Source: Caulobacter sp. (GTDB lineage: Bacteria > Pseudomonadota > Alphaproteobacteria > Caulobacterales > Caulobacteraceae). From it: a stretch of 64,000 nucleotides of DNA. The stretch covers positions 1-64,000 of the forward strand of contig WGLL01000006.1 of NCBI GenBank assembly GCA_016125585.1, given 5' to 3'. This document shows, one piece after another, positions 22,773 to 31,459 of the stretch. The notes below the pieces were generated by a model. It was given only the letters and a program-made list of their open reading frames with translations, was not told the DNA's origin and did not search any database. Numbering within the stretch: position 1 is the first letter of the stretch; each line of letters starts with the position of its first letter. A program made the position numbers and the translations under genes.

Positions 22773-24751
22773 TCCCCGACCGCCTTCCGCCCTGCGCGCG
22801 CGCCGTCCAGGGACTGTACCGCCGCCTGCATTTGCGGCGCGATCAGGCCGCCCAGATAGCGGGATCCGCCGAGGGTCAGGTGGCCGCCGTCATACTGCAT
22901 CGGCGCGCCGTCAGGGGTGCGGGTCCGGCAAGGGGCGTCAGCGTCTCCCGGGCACAGGGCGCGATACAGGGAGACGAACGGCACGCCGTTTTCGCCCGCC
23001 ACGGTCGCCAGGCGCCGGTCGGCGGCGGCCGCCAGCCCCATGCGATGGCGCTGTGGAAGCATCGGATCGTCCCGGGTCTCGGCATTGATCAGCAGACGCG
23101 GCAATTCCTGATCATATCGCGGCACAGGCCCCATCAGGATGACGGGGATGCCCTGCGCCCTGAGATGCTTCAGGGTTGCGGCCAGCGGCTTGACGTCGGC
23201 GGGCTCCCAACGGGCGGCGAGGATGACCGCATCGGGGCGGTGCGTCGGCAGCCAGGTCTCAAACATCCGCTGCAGATGCGCCCGGCAGAGGGCGTCGGAA
23301 CTGTCGCTGGGCCAGGTGGGGCGACAACCGCCGGCGCTGGCCTGAAGGATATTGGCGTCCGGCAAGGCGAGGGCCAGACCGGCCCAGAGGTGGGCCGAGT
23401 GGCTGTCGCCGAGCAACAGCAGGTTTGCCTGATCTGTCTTCAGGACGAGGCAACGCCCGGCGTCAACCTCGCGGCGCAGGCCAATCCCGGCCATGCAGGT
23501 CGGGTCGCGCATGGTCAGGGCGCCGTCCTGCGCCAGATAGCCGGCTGTCTGGTTGGCCTGTGGCGACATTCGCTCGGGGAAGCCGTCGGCCAGGATCAGG
23601 ATCGCCGCCAGCATCGTCAGCCCCGCCGCCCCGGCGGCGCCGAGGGCGAACACGGCCCTGCGGCTGAGCCAGGAGCGGTTGCGGAACGGCCGCTCGACAA
23701 AGCGCCAGGACAACCAGGCCAGCCCCACCGAAACGACGACCAGCAGCAGCTTCTCGAGCTTGGGGTCCAGTCCCTCGCCGAGGAAGAAGCTGGCCCGCTG
23801 CAGCACGATCACCGGCCAGTGCCACAGATACAGCGAATAGGAGATCAGACCGAAGAAGACGACCGGCGGGGCCGACAGCAGCCGGCTGGTCCAGGTCGGG
23901 ACGACATCCCTCGCCGCGCCGGCATGGAGGATCGCGGCGGCGCCGAGGCAGGGGGCCAGGGCCGCGAAGCCGGGGAAGGGCGTTTCCGCATCATAGAAGA
24001 CAACCGCCGCCGCGATCGCCAGCAAGCCGCCCGCGGCGAGGATCTCGCGCAGGATCCGCCCACGCGGCGCGGGCGCAACGCCCACGGCCAGCAGGGCGCC
24101 GAGCGCCAGCTCCCAGGCCCGGGTGTGCAGCAGATAGAAGCTGGCCGTCGGCTGATACAGAGCGCCCCAGCAGGCCCAGCCAAAGGATGCCGCCGCCACC
24201 AGGGCCAGCGCCGCCTTGACCCGGACGGGCGCCCCCGCGGGCCTCCCGATCCCGGCCGGCGCCGGCGCCTCGCGTCCCACCCGCCAAAGCAGGGCCATGG
24301 CCAGGGGCATGACCATGTAGAACTGCTCCTCGACCCCCAGGGACCAGGTGTGGAGCAGCGGCAGTTGGTGGGCGGCGAGTCCGAAATAATCCGTGCCCAG
24401 CCAGAACTGAACGTTGGAGACCGAGAACACCGCCGAGACCAGCGTGCGGGCGAAATCGACGACCTCGCCGGGCGTCAGCAACAGGCTGACGGCGAGCGCC
24501 GTGACGCCCAGCATGGCGAACAGGGCAGGGAAGATTCGCCGGATCCGGCGCTCGTAAAACCCGGCCAGGGACAGACCCCCGTCCCGGCCAAGCTCCTCGG
24601 CGACGATTCCGGTGATCAGGAAGCCGGAGATGACGAAGAAGACGTCCACGCCGACGAATCCGCCGGGCGTCTGGGAAAACCCCGCATGGAACGTCAGAAC
24701 CGGCAGGACGGCGACCGCCCGCAGACCGTCAATGTCGGAACGATGCTTCAA
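22769..24751 (-). CDS. OafA/YrhL-type acyltransferase with SGNH domain
   Basis: This 660-aa protein has N-terminal Acyltransferase_3 helices (residues about 1-360). The start MKHRSDIDGLRAVAVLPVLT contains the family R-D/H core (DGLRAVAV, FHAGFSQTPGGFVGVDVFFV). A periplasmic SGNH domain (about 400-645) has LLLGDSHSAHLW and a final GGHLTLGGSRYL. It transfers acyl groups, usually acetyl, to O-antigen or other surface glycans. Neighbouring the flippase, it suggests a surface glycan modification locus. The divergent regulator gene 24878-25549 starts 126 bp away. Confidence 0.88.
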   Translation of the reverse strand: MKHRSDIDGLRAVAVLPVLTFHAGFSQTPGGFVGVDVFFVISGFLITGIVAEELGRDGGLSLAGFYERRIRRIFPALFAMLGVTALAVSLLLTPGEVVDFARTLVSAVFSVSNVQFWLGTDYFGLAAHQLPLLHTWSLGVEEQFYMVMPLAMALLWRVGREAPAPAGIGRPAGAPVRVKAALALVAAASFGWACWGALYQPTASFYLLHTRAWELALGALLAVGVAPAPRGRILREILAAGGLLAIAAAVVFYDAETPFPGFAALAPCLGAAAILHAGAARDVVPTWTSRLLSAPPVVFFGLISYSLYLWHWPVIVLQRASFFLGEGLDPKLEKLLLVVVSVGLAWLSWRFVERPFRNRSWLSRRAVFALGAAGAAGLTMLAAILILADGFPERMSPQANQTAGYLAQDGALTMRDPTCMAGIGLRREVDAGRCLVLKTDQANLLLLGDSHSAHLWAGLALALPDANILQASAGGCRPTWPSDSSDALCRAHLQRMFETWLPTHRPDAVILAARWEPADVKPLAATLKHLRAQGIPVILMGPVPRYDQELPRLLINAETRDDPMLPQRHRMGLAAAADRRLATVAGENGVPFVSLYRALCPGDADAPCRTRTPDGAPMQYDGGHLTLGGSRYLGGLIAPQMQAAVQSLDGARAGRKAVGD

Positions 24752-24877
24752 GAAACGCCCTTAAGTCCTGTTGCCGTGCGCTTGTAGTGCAGCCTGATCG
24801 CGGGCGCACCCGTCAATAAGGTCGGTGTGTCGAACCGCCCCCTCTGTTTCGGCCGGATCCAACGATATGATGAACAG

Positions 24878-25549
24878 ATGGACCGTGACCTCCAGGATTT
24901 CGTTCAGCGAGTTTTTGCCTGCTCGCCGGAGGCCGCGGCCGCGATTGCGGCGCGGGCCGCGCGCCGGGCCTATGCCGCGCGCGAGGTGGTCCTGCGTCAG
25001 GGCGACGCCTGTACGGACACCTGGCTGGTGATGGCCGGCAGGGCTCAGGCCCTGGTCTATGGCGCCGAGGGCCAGTTGGTCATGCTGCAGGAATACGGCG
25101 AGGGCGATCTGTTCGGCGCCATCGCCCGCCTTGATCCGGAACCGCATGACGCCGATGTCGTCGCGGTCGAGGCGCTGCGGGCGGCCCTGTTCCTGGCCGC
25201 GGACTTCCTCAGTCTCATCGAGACCCACAGCGCCGTGGGTCTGGCGGTCTCACGCCTGCTGCTGCGGCAACTGCGGGCCGCCACGGGGCGAATGGTGGCG
25301 CAGACGACGCTGTCAGCGGTCGGGCGCGTGCACGCCGAGCTGTTGCGCCTTGCCGACCAGCCTGACAGCGCCGGAGTCAGATCGATCCGCCCCATCCCGG
25401 TCTTTTCGGCCATGGCGGTCCGTCTGCAGACCACCCGCGAAACCGTTTCCCGCGCCGTCAACGCCCTGGAGCGCCGGGGCATTCTGACGCGGGAAGACGG
25501 CGTGATGAGAATCGTCGCGCCCCGCCGTCTGGAAGCCATGGTTGTTTAA
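24878..25549 (+). CDS. Crp/Fnr-family transcriptional regulator
   Basis: This 223-aa protein has a cNMP-binding-type beta roll (about residues 25-120; GEGDLFGAIARL) and a C-terminal winged helix with TTRETVSRAVNALERRGILT. The E-x-x-SR pattern of the recognition helix is the one FNR-type proteins use to read TTGAT half-sites. The N-terminal cysteine cluster of true FNR is absent, so the signal is unknown. A GTG at 24827 could extend it by 17 residues; ATG 24878 matches the family start better. FNR-like boxes occur at 47787 and 49275. Confidence 0.85.
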   Translation: MDRDLQDFVQRVFACSPEAAAAIAARAARRAYAAREVVLRQGDACTDTWLVMAGRAQALVYGAEGQLVMLQEYGEGDLFGAIARLDPEPHDADVVAVEALRAALFLAADFLSLIETHSAVGLAVSRLLLRQLRAATGRMVAQTTLSAVGRVHAELLRLADQPDSAGVRSIRPIPVFSAMAVRLQTTRETVSRAVNALERRGILTREDGVMRIVAPRRLEAMVV

Positions 25550-25593
25550 TTGCGCCCATGGTGTCCTGAGGCGACCTGCGCGGTCTCGGGCGG

Positions 25594-27219
25594 CTAGGAG
25601 GTCGGCCGGCTCGCCGGGGCCATGCGGACCGACAGACTGAAGACCGAGCGGTCCTGATCATCGCCCAGCTCATTGGCCTCCGCCGGAGGCAACTCCCCGA
25701 CCGGTTCGTTGGAGCAGACGCCGTCATCCGCGCCGGATGACAGGATGGCGGCGAAGGTGGCGGTGGCCAGCGCAGCGCCCTGCGGCACGGAGGCCAACAG
25801 GCGCCGGGCGGTCTCGACCGGCGGCCCGACGATGACCAGCGGAGCGTCGATCAGGGCGACGGCCCGCACCGTGCCGGCCGCGGCGGCGATGCGGCCGCCG
25901 TTCAGGAAGGGCATGGCGATCCGGGCCGCCGCCGCCGCGTCGTCGCAGTCGGTAAAGCTCAGCAGCAGACAGGCGCCGCTCCAGATCGGCGGGGTCTCGG
26001 GAAGGTTGGAGGCGGCCCTCAACGCCGCCCACAGATCGGGAAGACGGTCGGCGAAGGCCTGTTCATCGTCTCCCGGCGCCATGGCCAGGACGGCCGCGAC
26101 CCACTCCCGTGGGGCGGAACCGAGCGCCGAGGTCGGCGGCACCGCCCGCACCCGGGGCGAGGCCAGAACCAGACTGCGCCGCCCGGCCTTGTCCCAGGCC
26201 GTGGCTGTCCAGGCGCTGCCGCCCGCGGCGCCGCCGCCTTCGCGTTCGGCGGGGTCGAGGATGATCAGCTGGAGCGCTTCGGTGGCCAGCAGCCTCGCCT
26301 GCATCGCCGCCCGGCCCATCGCCACCCGGGCTGCCAGCATCAGGGTCATCGGCCCCGGCAGGGCGCTGGTCGGGCCCACGGACGTCACGGTCTCGGCGCG
26401 CGCCAGCACCTCGTCGAACCGCGCGTCCCAATCTCCACCCAGACTGGCAACGCTGAGCGCGCGGAACACCTCGCGGCCCGTCGGCAGGATCAGATGCAGT
26501 TCGGCGCCATGCTCCAGCAAGGCTTCGGCGATGACGATGTCGGCCCCGGCGGCCAGCGCGCCATAGCCAAAGCCGATCCCCTCACTGCGCAACAGGTCGG
26601 CGATCCTGCCGGTCAGGGCGGAATCATGCGGATCAACCCCCAGATGGCCGGCGAAATGCAGGACCCTGGGCGGACGCAGGGCCTCGAGCCATGACGCGTC
26701 CTGACCCTCCAGCTCCAGGATCAGGGAGAACTGGCGCAGGGTGGAGGCGTGGTCTTCCCACGCCCTTGGGGCCAGGGCGATGGCCCCGCTCAGGGTCTCC
26801 CGCGCCTGTTGGTGTCGACCCAGCAACAACTCGGCCTCGGCGCGCGTCGCTTCCCGCCAGTAGGGGGTGTCGGGTTCGCTGTCGCCCTGGTCCAGCCGGC
26901 TCATGACCTTGGCCGCCAGAGCGCGAGCGCGGTCCGGCTCGCCGGCGAGCAGGGACAGGCTGGCGGCGTTGATCAGCGGATAGGTGCCCCAGCTGATCGC
27001 GCCCGCCGCGTCATAGGCCTCCGCCGAGCGGGCGTAGAGGGTCCGCCGCGCCTCCCCTTCGGCCAGGCGCGCCTGATCCTTGAGCAACCTGCCCTTGAGG
27101 GACAGGACCGCGGGGTCGTCCGTCCTGGCGTCCAGTCCCGCCTCCTGAAACAGCCGAAGGGCGTGTTCCAGGGCGCCGGCCCGCGCATGCGCGACGATCG
27201 ATAGCAGGGAAGCGCTCAA
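25594..27219 (-). CDS. TPR protein with SLOG-like/TRAFs-binding domain
   Basis: This is a 541-aa protein. The N-terminal third is helical TPR (LRLFQEAGLDARTDDPAVLS; AKVMSRLDQGDSEPDTPYWR). A Rossmann-like segment follows (about residues 190-290) with RVLHFAGHLGVDP, GIGFGYGALAAGADIVIAEA and GAELHLILPTGREVF, as in TRAFs-binding/SLOG-like domains. SLOG domains bind nucleotide signals. The C-terminal part is alpha/beta and unassigned. No ATG precedes the conserved start; TTG 27219 is used with low certainty. It is third in the TIR operon. Longer upstream reading is a shadow of the preceding gene. Confidence 0.65.
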   Translation of the reverse strand: MSASLLSIVAHARAGALEHALRLFQEAGLDARTDDPAVLSLKGRLLKDQARLAEGEARRTLYARSAEAYDAAGAISWGTYPLINAASLSLLAGEPDRARALAAKVMSRLDQGDSEPDTPYWREATRAEAELLLGRHQQARETLSGAIALAPRAWEDHASTLRQFSLILELEGQDASWLEALRPPRVLHFAGHLGVDPHDSALTGRIADLLRSEGIGFGYGALAAGADIVIAEALLEHGAELHLILPTGREVFRALSVASLGGDWDARFDEVLARAETVTSVGPTSALPGPMTLMLAARVAMGRAAMQARLLATEALQLIILDPAEREGGGAAGGSAWTATAWDKAGRRSLVLASPRVRAVPPTSALGSAPREWVAAVLAMAPGDDEQAFADRLPDLWAALRAASNLPETPPIWSGACLLLSFTDCDDAAAAARIAMPFLNGGRIAAAAGTVRAVALIDAPLVIVGPPVETARRLLASVPQGAALATATFAAILSSGADDGVCSNEPVGELPPAEANELGDDQDRSVFSLSVRMAPASRPTS

Positions 27220-27229
27220 GCTGATGGTC

Positions 27230-27886
27230 TCACGGAATGCTGCCGCCGCCCTGATCGGGGATGCTCGGATCGAAGACCGTCCGCATCCGTTGGCCGGTTT
27301 CGGGCTCGATGAAGTCGATGTAGAAGTTGAACCGGCGGGCGTAGTAGCCGACGTCGTTCTTCGGCCGCGCCAGGACAGACCAGTAGACGAGGCGACAGTT
27401 CTGCGGGGCCTCCGACCCGGGCTGGGTCCACTTCCCGTCCCGGTCGACAAAGAACAGGCTGCAGTTTTCCAGCGGATCCTGCGGGACCTTTTCCACCTTG
27501 GCGGTGACGCCCGGCGCGCCAGGCGAGAATTCCCAGTCGATGTCATTGTCCAGCTGCATGATCAGGATGCGGGGCTGGTTTTCCTCCGCGCCGGGCTCGC
27601 AGTTGGGCAGCTCGATGTTCCACATCCGGTCGGTCAGCGTGCTGTCGGGCTTGATCTGGTAGTCGAGAATCTTGGGGATGTAGTCCAGGGGATCGGCGCG
27701 GAAGGTGTCAGCCTTCGGCACATCGACCGCGAACTTGAGCCCTTTCAGCGGAGAGCCGTCCTTGTCCAGGCGCGGCAGGATGGTGAGCACGCGATGCTCG
27801 ATCCAGGTGACTCCCTTCAACGCCTTTGCGGGATCGGGTTCGATCGGCGCGTCAGTGAGGATGTCTTCGGAGCTGGGGATCGTCAT
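27230..27886 (-). CDS. Unknown beta-rich protein, middle gene of TIR operon
   Basis: The 218-aa product starts MTIPSSEDILTDAPIEPDPA. It is soluble, acidic and proline-rich, with paired cysteines (NCEPGAEEN; LENCSLFFVD; NCRLVYWSV) and a C-terminus YYARRFNFYIDFIEPETG followed by DPSIPDQGGG. That ending recalls small beta-sandwich proteins finishing in a DPxI-GGG-like tail, but I cannot name the family. Its ATG overlaps the TIR gene stop (ATGA), so it is translationally coupled. It may be an adaptor or substrate-binding partner of the TIR and SLOG-like proteins. Confidence 0.65.
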   Translation of the reverse strand: MTIPSSEDILTDAPIEPDPAKALKGVTWIEHRVLTILPRLDKDGSPLKGLKFAVDVPKADTFRADPLDYIPKILDYQIKPDSTLTDRMWNIELPNCEPGAEENQPRILIMQLDNDIDWEFSPGAPGVTAKVEKVPQDPLENCSLFFVDRDGKWTQPGSEAPQNCRLVYWSVLARPKNDVGYYARRFNFYIDFIEPETGQRMRTVFDPSIPDQGGGSIP

Positions 27887-29451
27887 TTGCGGGGGTCCTC
27901 CCTCAGTTGGGCCTCGATAACGGGAATCGCACGGTCGGCGTAGGCGGCCTGCTCGCGCCAGCGCTTGTTCTGGGGATCCATCGCGGACAGCGACCGGAAG
28001 GTCGTCCGGGCTACGAGGAGGTTGGCGCGGGCCTCCGCCAGATCACCCTGTCGATAGGCGACAAAGGCCAAACCGCGATGCGAGATGCCCCAGTTGTCGC
28101 GCAATACGGCGTTCTGTGGATCCGTCTTCATCAGACCCCTGAGGATTTCGACCTGGCGCAAGCGGCTCTCCCGCGCGGCGGCGTAGTCGCCGACCTCGAC
28201 CTGAACATCGGCCAGGCGTGCCCAGTTGGTCGCCACGTCCAGGGCCATGCCCCGATCGTTCGGCAACCGGGCCGAGGCCTGCAACATGCCGTCGATGGCC
28301 GCGCGGCATTCCGTCAACGCCCGCTTCGGCGCCGCCTCCTGCTGCAGGCTGAGCGCGCAGAGATTGCCGTCGGCATAGGCGGCTTCGCGCAGGGACCGGA
28401 CCGTGCCCGGTTCCGCCGCCAACAGTCGTCGAGACAGGGCGCGGTACTCCTCCAGACCTTTCCGGGCCTGGGGGGTGCGGTGTCGCAGGTAGTTGATGTA
28501 GCCACGCCAGTAGGCGCTCTGGGCGTGGGCGAACAGGCGGTCCGGATTGTCCGGCGCATCAGCCAGCAGGGTGTCGGTGACCCGCCAGGCTTCGTCGAAG
28601 ATCTTTTCCGCCCCGGCCAGATCATTGCGCGCGGCGTCGTCCTCGCCGAGGGCGTGCAGCAGCCGGGCCCGACGCTCCAGCGAATCGGCCGGCAGACTGC
28701 CCAGATCCTGTCCGGCGTAGTAGGCCAGGGCCTGCTTTGTCACGGTCGTCATCAGGGGCAACCGCCCCACCCCCTTCAGCTGAACGCGCAGGTCGGTCAG
28801 CATGAAATCCACCAGCTTTTCGGCCTCGGCTCTCTGCCGGTCCGCTTCGGAGCGCGCTTTCAGGGCGAAGGCTGTCATCCCACCCATGGCTACCACCGCG
28901 GCCAGGGCGATGGTCGTGACCGCCATCACACCGCGCAGGCGGCGCTGGGCGTCGCGCTGGATCAACTGGTCGACGCCGACGCCGGCCATCCCCGCAACCA
29001 GCTTGAGCATCGCCAGGCGTTCGCCATCGCCGGACTTGCGGAAGTCCGCGGCCAGGGGCTCGACCCCGCCCACTGAAAGCGCCGGAGGAAAGGCGTCGGC
29101 GGGCTCGCCATGAAGCAGGGCCGCCAGGATCGGCCGGTCCGGATGCAGCGCCCGGAAGGTCTCGATCTCCCGGCCTACCCAGGGAGAAGCGGCCGCGTCG
29201 GGAGAGCAGATGATGATCAGGCTGTCGGACCCGGCCAGCGCGGCCCGGACCTGGACGCTGAGGTCATGGGCGGCCGGGAGTTCCTCGCGATCCTTGAAGA
29301 TCGGCGCCAGCCGCTGGCCGCCGCCGACCCGTCTGGGCAACCGGTAGCCTTCCAGACGGCGATGCAGTCGGGCCGCGAAGACGGCGTCGCGGTGGCTGTA
29401 GCTGATGAAGGCGCGATAGCGGACGGTCGCGGCCCCGATCTGCCCATTCAT
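27883..29451 (-). CDS. Membrane-anchored TIR-domain protein with TPRs
   Basis: This is a 522-aa protein. The TIR domain (residues about 10-140) begins RYRAFISYSHRDAVFAARLH and carries the putative catalytic Glu95 in SPWVGREIE. One membrane helix (about 175-198, VMAVTTIALAAVVAMGG) follows. A C-terminal TPR region (about 240-515) includes LADVQVEVGDYAAARESRLR. Bacterial TIR domains often hydrolyse NAD or make cyclic ADP-ribose signals. With the N-terminus cytoplasmic, the TPRs would be periplasmic. It heads a three-gene operon. ATG 29460 is an alternative start. Confidence 0.85.
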   Translation of the reverse strand: MNGQIGAATVRYRAFISYSHRDAVFAARLHRRLEGYRLPRRVGGGQRLAPIFKDREELPAAHDLSVQVRAALAGSDSLIIICSPDAAASPWVGREIETFRALHPDRPILAALLHGEPADAFPPALSVGGVEPLAADFRKSGDGERLAMLKLVAGMAGVGVDQLIQRDAQRRLRGVMAVTTIALAAVVAMGGMTAFALKARSEADRQRAEAEKLVDFMLTDLRVQLKGVGRLPLMTTVTKQALAYYAGQDLGSLPADSLERRARLLHALGEDDAARNDLAGAEKIFDEAWRVTDTLLADAPDNPDRLFAHAQSAYWRGYINYLRHRTPQARKGLEEYRALSRRLLAAEPGTVRSLREAAYADGNLCALSLQQEAAPKRALTECRAAIDGMLQASARLPNDRGMALDVATNWARLADVQVEVGDYAAARESRLRQVEILRGLMKTDPQNAVLRDNWGISHRGLAFVAYRQGDLAEARANLLVARTTFRSLSAMDPQNKRWREQAAYADRAIPVIEAQLREDPRK

Positions 29452-29564
29452 GTGACTCATTCCCGGACCGGCATGTCGCAAAGCGTGGCAGAGCCGGGGA
29501 CTCGGCACAACGTCAGAGTTAACTGATGTCGTTTTGCCGCTGGCCGACAGCGGCCGGCGCGGCC

Positions 29565-30236
29565 TCAGAAGCCGTGAAATCTGGCGAAGGCGTCCACGGG
29601 TTCGCGCTCGGCTTCCAGGCGATTGACCGCCGCCGCTTCATCGGGCCAGCCCAGCGACATGCCGCAGATGATGTATTCGTCCTCCGGCACCTCCAGAACG
29701 CGGCGGGTCACGGTCCAGAAGTTGTTCCAGGCGCCCTGGGCGCAGGTGCCAAGGCCCCGCTCGGCGGCGGCCAGCATCAGGGTCTGCATGAACATTCCCA
29801 CATCCAGGAAGCTCATGGCGTCGAGATCGCGGTCGATGGTGAAGATCAGACCCACCGGCGCGTCGAAGAACTGATAGTTGCGGCCCCACTGCCGCCAGTT
29901 GGCGGCCTGGTCGCCCTTGGGAATTTCCAGCAGACCGTACATGGCCTTGCCAAGGGTGCGCATGCGGCCAAGGTAGGGGTCGCGCCGCGCGCCGGGCTTG
30001 CGCGGAAACTCCGCGGCGGCGTCCTCGGGGTCGGTCTCGCGGTGGGCCAGAACCTCCCGCTCCAGCCGCTGTCTGACATCGCCGGCGACGACATGAACCT
30101 TCCACGGCTGGATGTTGGTGCCGGACGGCGCGCGGCGGGCGTCCTCAAGCAGGTCCCGGATCAGAGCCTCGGGCACGGGATCGGGCTTGAAGGCGCGAAT
30201 GGACTTGCGGGCGCGCAGGGCGTCGGAAAGCGGCAC
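29565..30236 (-). CDS. Nitroreductase-family oxidoreductase
   Basis: The 223-aa protein matches FMN-dependent nitroreductases: N-terminal RKSIRAFKPDPVP, RRAPSGTNIQPWKVHVV (FMN contact), and GTCAQGAWNNFWTVTRRVLE followed by EDEYIICGMSLGWPDE. It would reduce nitro compounds or quinones with NAD(P)H in the cytosol. It stands alone, with 66 bp to the next gene on the same strand. Substrate cannot be inferred. Confidence 0.88.
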   Translation of the reverse strand: MPLSDALRARKSIRAFKPDPVPEALIRDLLEDARRAPSGTNIQPWKVHVVAGDVRQRLEREVLAHRETDPEDAAAEFPRKPGARRDPYLGRMRTLGKAMYGLLEIPKGDQAANWRQWGRNYQFFDAPVGLIFTIDRDLDAMSFLDVGMFMQTLMLAAAERGLGTCAQGAWNNFWTVTRRVLEVPEDEYIICGMSLGWPDEAAAVNRLEAEREPVDAFARFHGF

Positions 30237-30302
30237 TCTGGAACAACTCCGGACAATCGGGTCCCGACCATGCCAGAGTCCGGCCGCCTGACGCCAGACA
30301 GA

Positions 30303-31415
30303 TCAGATTTTGTCTGCGGCCTTCGCCTTGTCAGCCTCCTTCGCCCGCTGCTCGCGCAGCCCGGCGGCGGAGACCTCGATAAAGCTGACCTTGACGCCGG
30401 CCTTGGTGCGACCGGCCAGTTCGGCGGCGTCCCAGTTGGACAGGCGAATGCAACCGTGGCTGAAGGTCTTGCCGATCTCGGTGGCGTCAGGCGCGCCGTG
30501 GATGCCGAAGGCCTCCTTCGACAGGGCGATCCAGGTGCCGCCGACGGGGTTGTTGGGGCCTGCCGCCAGGGTCAGTTTCCCTTTGACCCCAGGCTGGCTG
30601 TAGGTCAGGCGCTTGGGGTCGAAGGTGTAGGTCGGCTTGTGGGACACGCCGGTGACCTTCAGCACGCCCTCAGGCGCGGGGCGTTCCTCGCTGCCGATGG
30701 TCGCGGGATAGAAGGCCAGCAGATTGCCGCCGGCATCATAGGCGCGCAGCGCCTTGTCCGCCTTGTCCACCTCGATCAGGGCGACGTCGGCGCCCAGCAT
30801 GTCGTCGCCAGGCTGGACCACCACCAGGGTTGTTCCGACCTTTGAAAAATCCACATCCGGATTGAGCTGGCCGAGCAGGTCCTCGGTCATGTGGAATTTC
30901 TCGGCCAGGGCCTCGCGCGGCGATTGATAGCCCATGGTCTTCAGCCGGGCCTGCTTGGTCATGCCCTCGGGCAGGGTGACGAAGGGGCCTTCCTCGTCCT
31001 CCTCGGTGATGACGTAGTCGGTCAGCACGGGACGGGGATCGGCCAGGGTCAGCTTCTGGAACACGGCCTCATCCAGTTCGCCGTCCACCGGCAGGCCGTT
31101 GGCCTGTTCATAGGCGGCCACGGCCTGGCGCAGGTTTTCTCCGGCGGTGCCGTCGATCACCCCGGGAGAGAAGCGGGCGCGGTCAAGCAGAACCTGGGCC
31201 CGGAGCACGGCGGGCGCCCGCTGATCGGGCGCGGTGGGCGGCTCGGCGAAGGCGGCGGCATTGACCTGGGCGGGGCTGAGGCCGCCGGCCAGCGACGGGG
31301 CTGGAGCGGCGGCGGTCTCCTGCGGCGGAATGGACGGGCCCTTGTTCTCCTGCCCGCAGGCGGCGAGAGCGAGCAGGGCGAGGGCGGAGGCGGTGAACAG
31401 CGCGGGTTTATGCAT
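30303..31415 (-). CDS. L,D-transpeptidase lipoprotein (YkuD)
   Basis: This is a 370-aa lipoprotein (MHKPALFTASALALLALAAC, lipobox LAAC). A peptidoglycan-binding segment lies at about residues 70-115 (DGTAGENLRQAVAAYEQANG). The YkuD catalytic domain (about 225-345) ends in FGIHGAPDATEIGKTFSHGC followed by IRLSN, which contains the HG and SHGC(I)R nucleophile Cys motif. It crosslinks meso-DAP residues or attaches proteins in the periplasm. The start is at the lipoprotein signal; a 22-codon N-terminal extension has no support. Confidence 0.9.
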   Translation of the reverse strand: MHKPALFTASALALLALAACGQENKGPSIPPQETAAAPAPSLAGGLSPAQVNAAAFAEPPTAPDQRAPAVLRAQVLLDRARFSPGVIDGTAGENLRQAVAAYEQANGLPVDGELDEAVFQKLTLADPRPVLTDYVITEEDEEGPFVTLPEGMTKQARLKTMGYQSPREALAEKFHMTEDLLGQLNPDVDFSKVGTTLVVVQPGDDMLGADVALIEVDKADKALRAYDAGGNLLAFYPATIGSEERPAPEGVLKVTGVSHKPTYTFDPKRLTYSQPGVKGKLTLAAGPNNPVGGTWIALSKEAFGIHGAPDATEIGKTFSHGCIRLSNWDAAELAGRTKAGVKVSFIEVSAAGLREQRAKEADKAKAADKI

Positions 31416-31459
31416 GGGGGCGGAATTCGCCGCCGGGCCGTCGGTTCCGCCGGTCCCGG

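Noticed and set aside
21845-24787. A 980-codon plus-strand open frame
   Set aside because: It runs out of frame through the flippase and antisense through the acyltransferase; the residues are arginine/glycine-rich and low in real motifs, a typical high-GC shadow.
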